From: Sycon ciliatum
Lineage: Eukaryota; Porifera; Calcarea; Leucosolenida; Sycettidae
DNA: 64,000 bases
Direction: 5' to 3'
NCBI RefSeq assembly: GCF_964019385.1
Contig: NC_088645.1
Span: 43,985,529 to 44,049,528 of the forward strand
Below, piece by piece: positions 1 to 11,209 of the stretch. How positions within the stretch are numbered: the stretch's first letter is position 1; each line of letters starts with the position of its first letter. The notes below the pieces were generated by a model. It saw only the letters and a list, made by a program, of their open reading frames with translations. It was not told the origin of the DNA and searched no databases. Both the position numbers and the translations under genes were made by a program.

Positions 1-304
1 TTAGTCTCATTGAAATTGTGTGCCCTCCCGAATCAATGGGCTTGAAATTCAAATCTGAGAATTGATGAGAGTACCCAGCTGTAGAAGTGATGTGAGTACA
101 CAGCCCTGCAACTGGTCAACAATATCCTCAATACCTGCTGGAATATCAAACTCGACTGGGTTTGCTGCCATGAGAGGGTCAAATACAATTGTCTTAATGT
201 GGGCACAGGGTATACATGTATGTGAAATAGTAGGGTATAGAACATACTAGAATTTTCTCCCCCGCCACTCAATTTTGAACTACTGATAGGGCCGAAGCAC
301 TTAC

Positions 305-472
305 AAACGCATTTAGGTAGTGATGTCAGCTTGCCCTCTGCAGTGCAGTTTGGTGATCCATCACCGAGTAGACGAAAGCCATCATCACAAGCATATCGAG
401 CGGTATCTCCATAAAGTATACGCGATGTGTTCTTTTTTCCATTGGTAATCTTTGGTGTTCTACATTGAACAA
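305..472 (-). CDS. CCP/Sushi exon (most 3' exon seen)
   Basis: A 168-nt phase 1-1 exon lies between a TTTGGCAG acceptor and a GTAAGTG donor. It encodes one CCP module: Cys at CRTPKITNG, then YGDTARYACDDGFRLLGDG, SPNC, and a final PKC. The four-Cys spacing and the aromatic-G-F-L/M-G run before the third Cys are typical of the family. CCP modules bind proteins or carbohydrates in complement and adhesion molecules. It follows the EGF exons in gene order, so this protein has CCP modules on both sides of its NIDO-AMOP-VWD core. Confidence 0.8.
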
Positions 473-1300
473 CTGCCAAACAAATTCCATAAAACCAAAC
501 ACACGCTCACAATCACTGCGACAATAATGTTGCTGTATCAAGGTAGTTCACGACACTATCGCCATTTCGTCCGTTTTACACAAAACAATTATGGGGGGGG
601 GGGGGGGGTTGCGAGTCCGAATCCTGCTTTTAACAAGATTTTTTCTTCTTTTTCTTCTTTTTACGCTTCTTCTTAGCTTCTTTTGTGATTATTTCTTCAC
701 AAGCATAGTCAGATGGGATGAGAAGCCTTTTTCTTTTTCTTTTTTTCATTCCATCGGTTTGACAGGCGGCGTTGACTGATATTTCCGCATTTTTTATGTT
801 TTCACCCTGAGGATGGGCCATGCCCGAATATTTGGTGAATTCAATGATTTATTTATTTTGAAATGACTTGTCCAGAGAAAAGACCGTATTTGGAAAGTTC
901 GAGTTGAGGTAGCCTGATGTATGAGAGGCTGCAATGGAGTCTGCAAGTTCTTAGACAAGTTTGTACTAGAATCTAGCTATGGAAGGAGCCTGGTATCTTC
1001 CATTTTACAAGGTTTTATTTCACCATTAACACAGGCAAACATCTGCTTTCACACAGGGCATGTTTCCACAATTCTCTCGAAATTATGAAGATAATGATAA
1101 AAGGAAAAAAAGGAAAAGCATAGCTCGTGCACATGTTTGTGGTGCATCCCCTGCCCTCATTAGAACTTTCCGCACGTGAGATAGCAAACGCCCAATTTAG
1201 GAAATTGTATGCACAATGTGACACAGATTTTATGTGGTATGTTGTATGTTGATGTTGGCCTAACGATTTTTTGAAACCGGATGTCTTAGCTTTTGAAACG
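473..1300. other. Intron sequence with homopolymer tracts
   Basis: No coding signal is seen. It holds a G run at about 592-608 and a strongly T/C-biased stretch at about 633-750 that makes lysine-rich or phenylalanine-rich spurious frames. The rest appears unique and AT-rich. Confidence 0.5.
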
Positions 1301-1305
1301 CACTA

Positions 1306-1398
1306 TACTGCATTCCGTCACTAGTGGGACCATTGTTATTAGGCTAGGGCCTGTTTTGGACTTCCCACTGTAAGTAAAGAATACAAACAATCAAACAA
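1306..1398 (+). mobile_element. Solo 3' end of a LINE (same family as 4815-5108)
   Basis: Nearly identical to 5022-5104: the shared block runs from the CACTAGTGGGACC motif through GGCCTGTTTTGGACTTCC and ends in a short CAAA-type tail. This is a severely 5'-truncated non-LTR insertion. Confidence 0.7.
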
Positions 1399-1448
1399 GC
1401 TATAGTACGGAAACAACACAAATCTGGCGCCGAAAAAGCATCAACGTA

Positions 1449-1710
1449 ATCCTACATAACGTAAACATCGGCATAACGCATGCTACGGTGCACTTCCCGA
1501 CGTGCGCACTCCCGATACAACGTAGATTCACATGTGCGGTACGATCAAGCTGTAGCTAGCCAGTTTAGGCCAGTTTAGTCCTATATAACCTAAACATCGA
1601 CATAACGCATGCTTCGATGCAGTCCCCGACGTGCGCACTCCCGATGCAACATAGATTCATGTGCACGGTACAATCAAGCTGTAGCTGTAGCTGACCAGTT
1701 TAGTCCTACC
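1449..1710. repeat. Tandem duplication, about 130-bp unit, two copies
   Basis: Copy 1 (about 1449-1572) and copy 2 (about 1577-1705) both contain a CCTAxATAAC block, the ACGTGCGCACTCCCGAT block and an ATCAAGCTGTAGCT block, with scattered substitutions. The unit is not recognised. Confidence 0.75.
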
Positions 1711-1870
1711 GTGCATATATTCTGCGGCATCGGTTGCATCTGATGTCAATGGTGGTACAGTGTGGACATGTTTTCATTGTTAAATCCGCCTTGTATAACC
1801 CTTCATTTTTAGGTACATCTTGTATTTTAAAGAAGGGCTGGGGCTTCCTGCAGCTTCATCTCTGAAAGTA

Positions 1871-1974
1871 ATTCGGGTGGACACACCCATTCCCACAGCG
1901 CTGCACAACGTTGTAAAAATAACGGAACTGGTTCGAGTGTGCAGCGCTATGGGAATGGGTGTGTCCACCCAAAT
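1871..1974. repeat. Hairpin (foldback) MITE-like element
   Basis: Arms of about 37 nt, built around GGTGGACACACCCATTCCC and its reverse complement, are separated by about 30 nt. A related half-arm occurs at 41771-41806, so this is a dispersed family and not a one-off palindrome. Confidence 0.7.
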
Positions 1975-2301
1975 TCTGTTCATCTTGTATTTTACGCACG
2001 GTTTTCTACATAACATAATTCTCGATAGTTTTTGCGTGGTCCCAAAGATAACGTTATATGGAGAGTAGACCTGTACTACAAGTAGTACTGGGGACATTGG
2101 CCACTGCGCTTTTCTGATGTATAATGATGTAAAATATTGCATGCAATGGGCTTATCCCTACCCAGGAGGGTAACAATACTAAGCAGCGACTGTTTAAATC
2201 ATTAATTTTAACAGCAATATGATGCGAGGTGCACGTGCAGAAGAAACTTAAACATCGTCATTATCGCATTCAGCATAACAATGTTGCTTAGTAATGCTTA
2301 C

Positions 2302-2439
2302 CATCACAACCACCATAATCCTGTCTTCCAGTGCCTTCAAAACCTTCCGGGCAAACACACTCGTAACTTCCAGCCGTGTTAATACATGAACCTGTCGAAC
2401 GTATACAGTCGTTCACATCTAAACTGCATTCGTCCTGAT
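2302..2439 (-). CDS. Calcium-binding EGF exon
   Basis: A 138-nt phase 1-1 exon (acceptor GGTTTCAG, donor GTAAGC). It encodes a single EGF_CA module: DQDECSLDVNDC at the start, then GSCINTAGSYECVCPEGF, with the D-x-DEC and N-T-x-GSY-x-C signature of calcium-binding EGFs. It lies downstream of the two-EGF exon 3295-3573 in gene order. Confidence 0.85.
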
Positions 2440-2525
2440 CTGAAACCACACAGCAGCAAAGATTATGATGCGTATCAGCTAGGTAAACACTTTCACATTC
2501 AGATAGGCGTGATTCAGCACAAGTA

Positions 2526-2887
2526 CCGTATTTTACCGGTTGTAAGTCGACCCCGGTTATAGGTCGACCCCCGTATCCGGAGGTCTCAATTCTGCGTTTT
2601 AAAGTTTTCACCCAATGAAGCACTGCCAACCACTCCCTGCTACTAACACATCAACAAATCATGTAAACTTTCCTTATTGGAGGATATAACGTCCCAATCC
2701 CTGAAAAAGGCCAATAAACTGGCAAACATGTGTACAGATGGTGCACTCATGCATGCAGGGCAGGTCATTTTTTGTAAGATTCTGATAGTTCTCGGTTATA
2801 AGTCGAATCCCGGTTGTAAGTCAACCCCCACCCTTTCTCCTTCTATTTTTAGTCATAAAAGGTCGACTTACAACTGGAAAAATACGG
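2526..2887. mobile_element. MITE with TIR CCGTATTTT and TA target duplication
   Basis: The left end CCGTATTTTACCGGTTGTAA and the right end, its imperfect inverse ending AAAAATACGG, are each flanked by TA (2524-2525, 2888-2889). Internal blocks repeat GGTTGTAAGTCGACCCC-like sequence. TA duplication and length fit a non-autonomous Tc1/mariner-type element. No transposase is present. Confidence 0.75.
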
Positions 2888-3294
2888 TACTGGTGCGTAA
2901 GTACTGGTGCGTCCCATGGAATGATAATAGTATATGAGCTTGACTAAAGCTAAATAGCGCTACCAAAGAGATTTCCCCTTTTTTCATGAACTTCACTCTA
3001 AGCTTCCACAGTTCATAATACATAACAATGCATTTGCTAAAATATACTGTTCTCTGCATCTGGTTTATAATTGATGCAACATTAATTTTCGTGATGAGCG
3101 TTTCACGGAGACTCCCATTCTGAAAATACTTTATCAAGTAACTATAATGGTCTGTAACCATTTTTCCACAGTGTCTCAGATACAACCTTCATTGCTCTAA
3201 TGTAGGCGTTTCATTTTTGACCAAACCGTACACTACCCTAGCATACACTGGAAATTGGCCACCAAAGAGAGTGAAATACTTGTCTACTTCCTAC

Positions 3295-3573
3295 CTAGAC
3301 AGTTATCGCCTGTGTAGCCAGCTGAACACTGGCATAGATAGGAGCCTGCTGTGTTGGTGCATGAGCTGCGACTTTGTGGACAGCTGTGGCCACCGCCAGT
3401 TACACATTCGTTCACATCGAGGCAGTTGCCATTGCTCTCCGTGAAACCAGCGCGACATGAACAGGTGAAGCCATCTCCAGGCAGCGGGATATCAGTACAC
3501 GTGTGTAGCGAACTAGAACATGGTGATGTAATACAGCTGTCCAGATCCTCGTCACAGTTAGAACCAGTGCGAC
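3295..3573 (-). CDS. Double EGF exon (EGF plus EGF_CA)
   Basis: A 279-nt phase 1-1 exon (acceptor TTTCTATAG, donor GTAGG). The first module runs from [14 protein letters not shown] through [10 protein letters not shown]. The second starts [14 protein letters not shown] and ends [16 protein letters not shown], with the calcium-binding DxNEC and N-T-A-GSYxC signatures. The modules follow the post-VWD segment, as EGFs do in MUC4-like proteins. Confidence 0.85.
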
Positions 3574-3899
3574 CTATAGAAAGGCACGTATACAGAACAT
3601 GTTATCAGTTAGCAGTTTGCAAAGATACAAGAAAAAGTCAACGAAAAGATCAGCTATCTATCGATCAAGAAAGAAAACGGGTTGAGACGCCAAACTGTTG
3701 CCATACATACTGTTCACCATTTTCAATGTTGCTTTTGGGGAGGGAAAATCAATGTTTCATGGAAAGGAACATGTTTTGGGAGATTCCACAAAAGTTGAAG
3801 GCTCTACAGTAGATAAAAGGTGTATTTTCGAGGAAAATAAAACAGCACTTTTTACCTAATTGTAAGAAAGAGAAGAAAACACATGAATACGAGTTACGC

Positions 3900-4015
3900 A
3901 GCAATGTCTCTGGAGGCTGTCAGCTTTGTGCCCTATTATTACACTTTCTGACTGTTTATAGTCTTGTTACCATTTTTGATAGTTGCTGCATAACTCGTTC
4001 TCATGTTTCTTCTTC
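3900..4015. repeat. Dispersed repeat block shared with about 25800-25910
   Basis: GTGCCCTATT..TTTCTGACTGTT..GATAGTTGCTG followed by TTCGTTCTCATG-type sequence occurs here and at about 25815-25905 with scattered differences. The family is not identified. Confidence 0.55.
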
Positions 4016-4148
4016 TCTTTTTTCTGCATTTATTACTGGCATACTTGCCAACCCAGTCAAAACAAATGAATTAGTCACACACCCAGTTTTCCTTATTTTC
4101 CTGGTTTTCGCCAATTTCGTCCATTTTCTCTTTTTTGGGACAATATTC

Positions 4149-4383
4149 GTAAAATGGCAATAAATAAGATAAATTGTGCACTCATAACAACAGCAAAAAT
4201 GAAGAAAGTCAAGTTCCATAACGTTTTCTTGTGACTATCATCAGTGGAACGCCGTCACATAAAAATGTAATAACTAAAACACATACTTATATACATGTAG
4301 CTAATATGTACAATGTAGCTAATAATTCATTTTTTTTGCTGTTGTTATGGGTGCACAATTTATCTTATTTATTGCCATTTTAC
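4149..4383. repeat. Inverted repeat, about 50-bp arms
   Basis: GTAAAATGGCAATAAATAAG (left arm start) is the inverse of the right arm ending at 4383. The arms are nearly perfect over about 50 nt with a spacer of about 130 nt. No transposase. Confidence 0.75.
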
Positions 4384-4814
4384 GACTATTTCTCTTTGTG
4401 TATTACTTCAAGCTCCAAAGTAAATCACATACGCTACCTGTAGAATTCATTTGGGTTTCGGATTGATTTTTATAATTGATTTTGGTTTTGGATTGATTTA
4501 CTTTTTATTTCATTTTCATTTTCATTTAACTTGCCATATTTTGCGTGTTCATTTTGCCTCTTCTCGCTCTTTTATTCCATGGCTGGTAGCCCTCATTCAT
4601 AATATTGGTTGACACCATGTCATCCATGAATTGAGAATAATAATAATAATATCAATTGTCCCCTCGTCGATTGTTTTGGACAATATTTTATATTTTTTGC
4701 GTCTTTTCCGCAATTTTTCTTTCTATTTATTCATTTCTAACCCACTGCTCATTGGGGGACCAAAACCTGAGTTTCTTTATTGCCGGATCGCCCCTACATG
4801 CGTGAGTCTGTGAA

Positions 4815-5108
4815 ATGCAGGGCCGCATGTGCCCTTGTCACACCACAAAACAACCATTTTTTAACACTTATGGTTCAGTGCCAATACCGGTCCCAGCCAG
4901 CCCAACTGCATATCTTGCCAAACGTGTTACCTATGCTGGGACCATGTTATGGAACCAGCTCCCTGCCTGTTTTGAGTTAGTTGCTGTTACACTCACTGAT
5001 CCTTATGCACAGATATACAGCATTCCCTCACTAGTGGGACCATTGTTATTAGGCTAGGGCCTGTTTTGGACTTCCCACTGTAAGTAAAGAATACAAACAA
5101 ACAAACAA
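4815..5108 (+). pseudogene. LINE C-terminal RT fragment plus 3' UTR
   Basis: The plus-strand reading contains AKRVTYAGTMLWNQLP, matching the conserved post-RT motif (R-x-xY-x-G-xx-WNxLP) near the C-terminus of CR1/L2-like non-LTR retrotransposons. It ends at a stop near 5057, followed by a short 3' UTR and a (CAAA)n tail at about 5095-5107. The copy is strongly 5'-truncated. A sister 3' end lies at 1306-1398. Confidence 0.65.
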
Positions 5109-5650
5109 CCGGTAATTTTTTGATGAAAGCCCTCCCGGTATGCCGGTTGTTCATCGGTATAGTACCGAGAAAAACCGGTATGGTTGGCAAGTTAAAATTT
5201 TAGCATTTTTGCATCTCATCTCATCGTCTATAGCTGTCTAATGGTGAGGGTTTCATAATATTAACTTAACAGGGCCCTACAGACAGAGATACACAGGTAG
5301 GCACCCAGTGATAAAAAAGACACAGCATATACAAGCACTTGCACACAATATACAACGTCGCCAACAGCTATGTCCGCATCCCAGTCACCGCCTTTCCCCC
5401 TAGTTTCTTGCCAAAGAGCCACAATCTGCCTAGCTAGATGGTAGTGCATGGCCGGTAAGATAGAGTAGTGCGCACTACGAGGACGAGATATCTCGTCTTT
5501 GGCCAATCTCGTGGGAGCCTGTAGGACTTGGCACTGAAAGGGTTAAATCAGACCCCGACATCATATTCACTGCGAAACATCCACTCTTTGCAATGGAATT
5601 TCCCAAGTCATTCCTCGAACACGGAAGTCAAATTCAACATTTACACTTAC

Positions 5651-6022
5651 CAGCTTCACAAGAGGCGCAGCCCAGTTTGGTGAAGGGTTCTGTCAGAGAA
5701 ATGGATGCAAGTGGCTGGCAAGTTCCAAAGCAGCTGCACAGAGCAATTGGAATTGTCATGGTAGCGATGTCACCATTGCTGTCGGCTGCTGTCACATGTA
5801 GTGACACACTGCCATTGAGATGCCTCTGAGTAGGAGTCCATGAAAAGACCAGTGAACTGGGGGATACTTTCTGAGCCGACACGGTGATACCATTAACTGT
5901 GTAATTGATGCTCACGATCGTCAAACCAGCTCTTGGGGATGCGACAACAGTAACTGTGCTAGCTGCTTGGTATGTACCATGCAAGGCAGTTTGATTCATT
6001 GAGATTATTGGTGGAGTGCGAG
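5651..6022 (-). CDS. Post-VWD beta-sandwich-like exon ending in a C-x-C turn
   Basis: A 372-nt phase 1-1 exon (acceptor ATGGGCAG, donor GTAAGTG). It encodes RTPPIIS..., an Ig- or cadherin-like stretch (TVTVVASPRAGLTIVSINY, then FSWTPTQRHLNGSVSLHV and AADSNGD), and ends IPIALCSCFGTCQP. A segment like this, ending in a C-x-C...C turn just before EGFs, is found in MUC4-like proteins after VWD. The assignment rests on order and these motifs. Confidence 0.7.
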
Positions 6023-6071
6023 CTGCCCATAGAAACATGTAAATAAATACACATGTTCATGTGCAACCAAA

Positions 6072-6166
6072 TACCTACTGCAAATACTTACAAGTACTGC
6101 AAATACTTACTGCAAATACTTACTGCAAATACTTACTGCAAATACTTACTGCAAATACTTACTGCA
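6072..6166. repeat. 13-bp minisatellite (ACTGCAAATACTT)n
   Basis: About seven head-to-tail units, the first two imperfect. Confidence 0.9.
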
Positions 6167-6463
6167 TGCGCATGTACACCAAAAACAAGAAATAAATGGA
6201 CCAAACATCGCATACATTCATGGACATGCACACGCATACACACCATTTTCCATACACACACACCTCAGACCTCAGACATGCCCATCGCGGAAGCGATGAT
6301 AGCGAACAGCTATGTTAGACATAGCAACTTGTGCTGGGATTACACCATTCAACAGCTTGCAAGGCTGATGAATTGACCGCCACTATATTTAGCCTGGTAT
6401 CCACCACACAGCTGTTTGAAGTGACTTTTTCTGGTCAGTGAATCCCTATTTTTATTTTTTGCT

Positions 6464-6560
6464 GACACACACACACATACACACAATCACAACTACAGAC
6501 AAGCACACGCACGCATACACACACACACAAATGCACAGATTCACACTTACACACACAAAA
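6464..6560. repeat. CA-rich simple sequence
   Basis: Interrupted (CA)n with TACACACA variants. Apparent Cys/Val-rich or Thr/His-rich frames here are spurious. Confidence 0.85.
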
Positions 6561-6778
6561 ATGGTTGCCAACAATGACACACACAAAACAGACAGACAAT
6601 CCAACATAGGCGGGAGAGAACAGAGACAACCGTCAAGGTCAGTATTGTAACACTGGGTTTAATGCACATAGCAAAGCTAAGGCAATCCTCAGGCAACTGA
6701 TAACCTCTACATCATCTGGGTCCAATGAACTCCCAGCACAAAGTTAAAACCGTACGTTAACTAGATTCGAATACCTAC

Positions 6779-7009
6779 CGACAGTATTGGTGCTCATGTT
6801 GAGGTCTCGTTTGGATGCTAGTGTGCTCTTAGCCAAGTTAATGTCACTAGAAAGTATATAATCAGCAATGCAGGTGGCATCGTCGTCACATCCATCCACC
6901 GTTCTCCTTGTGTCCACAATGCCAGTTGTGGGTGGATTGATTGGGTTGTAAGCTCTGAAACCTTCATGTGAGGAGTATGAGAAAGGGCTAGTGCTCTCGT
7001 TGACTTGAT
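6779..7009 (-). CDS. Post-VWD exon (ES-x-F-x-Y and C-x-DD-x-x-C region)
   Basis: A 231-nt phase 1-1 exon (acceptor CCTGCACAG, donor GTAGG). It encodes QVNESTSPFSYSSHEGF, then GCDDDATCIADYILSSDINL. These correspond to the ES-x-F-x-Y and C-x-x-D-x-x-C-x-x-D blocks that follow VWD in MUC4/SUSD2-type proteins. It lies between the last VWD exon and the beta-sandwich-like exon. Confidence 0.75.
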
Positions 7010-7409
7010 CTGTGCAGGTGGAACATTGCAACGTTAGGATAAGCAAACAAACAAGCCAATACACACACCCAAACACACATATCGATACAGAAATATCTTC
7101 TCGGGATCGGCGCTATGCCATAAACTGCACAGTATCAAGTCTTTAGTTGCATCTCTTTGCCAACTTGAAGGTCGGAGGGGAGGGGTTGGGGGTGGCGAAG
7201 GTTGAAGGAGTGAGTGTGTGTGTGTGTGTGGGGGGGGGGGGGGGCAATCAATGGTCCAGATGTACTACAGATCTCCCATGCCGAAGTATCATATCTTGTG
7301 AAGCAGTAAAGTGTGTGAAAACAGGAGGCACCGACAGTCACCAAAACTGCCTATTGGAGAGATAATTATGGTTAAAAAGAAAGTAGTTGCCTCCCAACAA
7401 ATTGCTTAC

Positions 7410-7511
7410 ACTCCTTTGCTTCCAGTCTGAGTTCGGTGATGTTTTGCAAGATATCTACACCGTTGTCGCGGTCTACGTTGAGAAGACCAATCACCTGGGA
7501 ATTCTCTGGCG
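7410..7511 (-). CDS. VWD exon 3 (end of domain)
   Basis: A 102-nt phase 1-1 exon (acceptor TTCTCCAG, donor GTAAGC). It encodes PENSQVIGLLNVDRDNGVDI, matching the GLLG-x-x-(N)GD-x-x-D block at the end of VWD domains. The usual GLLGxxNGD is degenerate (GLLNVDRDNG). Confidence 0.75.
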
Positions 7512-8117
7512 CTGGAGAAGGTAAAGAATAACAAGAAGGAAACCCTTAAGAATGCCAGTCACACTATCAATTGATTCAAGGAATGTCTCCTGTCAGGCAT
7601 CACGTAGAAAAATTTGACACAAGGGAATGGTCTCAAAATTTTGTTCGACAAAAAATCAAAATAATCAAAATATCTACAATCAGACTGATCTGCTCGGCTA
7701 TATTTCGAATGAACATACAATACCCAGCCTTAATTACTTTCGGTATGTGCTCTTTGAGGTAACGTAGAATATTACATGTATGTCGTGTTGCTGAAGTTCA
7801 CACGTCCATATTGGCACCCACCGTGTGTGAGCAGGACTGGGATGCACTCAGCGCAAACAAAAACTTCAAATTGCACAAGTGTGTGTGGGTTTTTTTTACC
7901 CCGCTTCTAACTTTGTCCTGCCCTATGGTCACACAATGTCTCGTCTGGATGCGTTTATTCGGGGAAAGTCTCTGGATACAATTATAGAGTATACAGGTCC
8001 TGGAGAAATCTCTCGGGATGAGTATACGAGTCACTGGGCTTCAAAGCTACAAGGGTTAATAAATCCACAATAGGTGATCAAAATAACATTAGACACATCG
8101 TTGAACCACATACTCAC

Positions 8118-8300
8118 TTTGAATAGCCACCGACAGAATAGGATTGCTTTGTACAGAAACGTTGGCACCGAAACTTCCAAAACTAGCTACGATGCTTCTG
8201 CTGAGGTGTGTTTGAACAGTTCCATAGTGGTCTCCTCGCTTTTGAATCTCTCCTTGTGAGTTTGAAAAGATTTCAAGACTTCTGCTAGACTGGCCTTGCG
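8118..8300 (-). CDS. VWD exon 2
   Basis: A 183-nt phase 1-1 exon (acceptor TCTCTTCAG, donor GTGAGT). It encodes beta-rich sequence, GQSSRSLEIFSNSQGEIQ and ASFGSFGANVSVQSNPILSV, without cysteines, as expected for the middle of a MUC4-type VWD. It is assigned mainly by position between the GDPH exon and the GLLN exon and by phase. Confidence 0.7.
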
Positions 8301-8812
8301 CTGAAGAGAGGAATGAGAAAAAAGACAAGAAAATTCGTGTCAAGGTGAACTTAGAAAAGACGAATGAGGGGGGGGGGGGGGGGGCGGAATAGAGGGCAAT
8401 TCCTGTCAAATTATCAGTCGCAACCACAGGTTGCAACCTATATGCTTCGCTCCCTCTCCCCAATCCACCTATACAGCCTCATCTGCTTCTCAGTCTCCTA
8501 AATTTCATCTGTGACGGCTTCCCCTCACTTAACCTTTCTTCTTCTGGTTCAAACTTTCCTCTCTGTGTCAGTATTGCCTGCTGGGTATTAAAAATATGGT
8601 ACAACATACACTATACACTCTGTGTAGCTCAATATATCTATAATTGAACTTTTATTTGTATTGTTTATGGACATCTGCTGTGGCCCTCTAGAAAGGTTCA
8701 GTTGGCTTATGACTAGTTAAGACAACAAATACATTCTCATGTCAATTGCATTTGTCCCGGGGAATCCTGAAGAGCCAAAATTAATGTGAACAATGCACAG
8801 ACTAGAACATAC

Positions 8813-9004
8813 TCATCGTAATGGCAACACGCGTGATCGATGTGAAGTTTGCCACATTGTTGACTGGAATCACCTGCATCCTTGCTGTCACTTCCATTGA
8901 TATTTCATCTCCGATCATATGTGCGAGAACAAATTCTCCAACCACATGAAAGTCGAAGCTCTCCCCACTGAGACTTACAAGATGCGGATCTCCGTAGCAG
9001 TAAG
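8813..9004 (-). CDS. VWD exon 1 (GDPH motif)
   Basis: A 192-nt phase 1-1 exon (acceptor TTTGCACAG, donor GTATG). It encodes YCYGDPHLVSLSGESFDFHV, then VGEFVLAHM, EISMEVTARMQVIPVNN and FTSITRVAI. GDPH-hydrophobic-x-(T/S)-hydrophobic-x-G...F...GE-aromatic-hydrophobic-L is the hallmark start of a VWD domain. The following Q/EVTARMxP...FTS pattern is that of the MUC4/SUSD2 subtype. Confidence 0.85.
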
Positions 9005-9107
9005 CTGTGCAAAGGCAAAGAAATACAGACCAAAAACAATTGATGATAAGGCAGGTGATGTAGTGTTATTCCAGGGTGTGACAGAGCTCTCGGCCATTGA
9101 AGAAAAT

Positions 9108-9202
9108 GTTGAGTCACCTCCACCATTACACTGTGCTCTTTAGCCGACTAGACCCTCCTGCACACAACCAGAGCGCAGTGTAATGGTGGAGGTGACTCAA
9201 CA
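9108..9202. repeat. Inverted repeat, about 31-bp arms
   Basis: TTGAGTCACCTCCACCATTA and its inverse flank a spacer of about 30 nt. The arms differ at one or two positions. It sits in the intron just upstream of VWD exon 1. Confidence 0.8.
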
Positions 9203-9536
9203 CTGTTTTAGGTGAGATGTTGGACGAGGAATTTATTTACTCAATGTTGATTTTGTTTAGAAGTTTATTACAAGTATCTCCTTTGACAGTAATAACCAAC
9301 TTCATTCAAGTTCCCAGTTTAGAAAACTGACCATGCAGTAAGAAGTAAAAAAAGCCTACTCAAGCTCAACTGATGAGCCAAATGCGTACTGTAGCGCGCC
9401 TCGATGGGTACTCCGTAGGAATCAATCCAACAAGAATTAGCCCCACTGCGAAGGCCCAGGTAAAAAATCTGAATACAATGCAACACATAGTGAGTGAGTT
9501 GTAATGTTCAAAATGCTCCAGGACACATCTGCTTAC

Positions 9537-9720
9537 TTTGTTTGATGGAGACACGCTGGTCCACAGCTTTGGGAGAGTTGCGGTTCTTGAAGAAATGAGA
9601 CAGCATGCCACCAGTTTGGCAGATGTCACGCAATGCACTGTCGTTTGCTGAAATCCTTTGGAATGGTTGGTAAAGACCCGTGTCTATCAGTTGTCCATCA
9701 CTTTTAGAGTAACAGCATTC
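9537..9720 (-). CDS. AMOP exon 2 (CCY motif)
   Basis: A 184-nt exon entering in phase 0 and leaving in phase 1 (acceptor TTAACAG, donor GTAAGC). It begins ECCYSKSDGQLIDTG, the CCYD-x-x-GxL motif that identifies AMOP domains, and continues through GGMLSHFFKNRNSPKAVDQR. It joins in frame to the phase-0 end of 13537-13914. The final CC...C part of AMOP was not located before VWD exon 1, so a small exon near 9370-9460 may be missing. Confidence 0.8.
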
Positions 9721-10203
9721 CTGTTAACAAACAAATTTAAGACATTAGATTGTATTGTGCTGATCAAACTCTGCTACTGAAAGGTTCAGGCCTCTCAGGG
9801 GGCAAGAGGACTAAGCTAAACAATTGATTAAAGTAAGACTCAGTTCAAACATCACCGGACATGTAAAGTATTGCTGTTAGCGACAAGGTGGAGATTGTCC
9901 TTTGACTAAATAGCCACATTGGGTGACAGTTAGGAATAAATCAATCTAACTATGAAGAAATTCAGAGATTTGGCTATGTCCGGTGCTATTTGGCTAAACC
10001 GGACAGGCTCCGCTGACCTATGCAGTGACACTTGGCACTTTGAAAACTTCTCTCATTTCCTTTCTAGGGTTACTTTAGTTCTAGTCACTATCTCAAACGT
10101 CTTCGATTTCCTGAATCTAACCCAGCCCCCTTACCCCCCCCCCACCCACCCACAGATTGCATTCCTGTTGCTGTTCTACGGCTTGCTAAGGTACCAACAG
10201 GAG

Positions 10204-10468
<265 letters not shown>

Positions 10469-11209
10469 GACATGCACCTGTTCACACACCTGAACATAAA
10501 ACAACTACAAGGCATAGCCAGCAATCGCATGTCATCACGTACATTGAAAATCAACATAATTTTGTGAATCGACCTTTTTTTCAGGATCACTTTTCAACGA
10601 GGACGAAGCAAAGTCGGACGAACGAAGCCTAGAGGAAGAAAATCACCCTCTCCACTTCACCATCACGATACTGACATAGATACGAGATGAAACAACTAAA
10701 AAATCCACAAGAAAACTGTACGGCCATCATCGCGCTGACTTTGGTCTGACTTTGGTCTGAGAATTTCTATCACGATCAAAAATGTACGAGGAGCACTCAA
10801 AAATAAGCCACAGACGTACCTTTATCGCTCTCTACTCCTTTTTCAAGGCACAAAAGTCGACTCTCCACTTTTAAACCAGACATACCAGTGGTCCTTTTCA
10901 GCTGCTCCACGAGCGCAGGAAATGTTCACCAAGGGGCGCAGAGCAGCATCCATTCAAGAAAAAGAGCTTAAATACGAGTGAGACTGCATGCCTGAGTACA
11001 TGAGTACATGTATGAGTACATGCAGAAAATAGTCAATTTCAGCGTTTCTGCTCCAAACAGCAACTAGCTTCGACTGAAGTTTTTTTACAAATGGCTTCCT
11101 TGTGCTTGGCCCAGCACGCCAAAAATCACACCTCGGAGGAGTACAACAATTACAACTCTCAGATGTCCTCGATTGCTGGCCATGGCATCACCATCATCAG
11201 AATTGTATG

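Noticed and set aside
9366-9460. Exon for the last part of AMOP (reading with EYPSRRATV)
   Set aside because: Acceptor and donor are unconvincing and the expected CC is absent, so it is not called.
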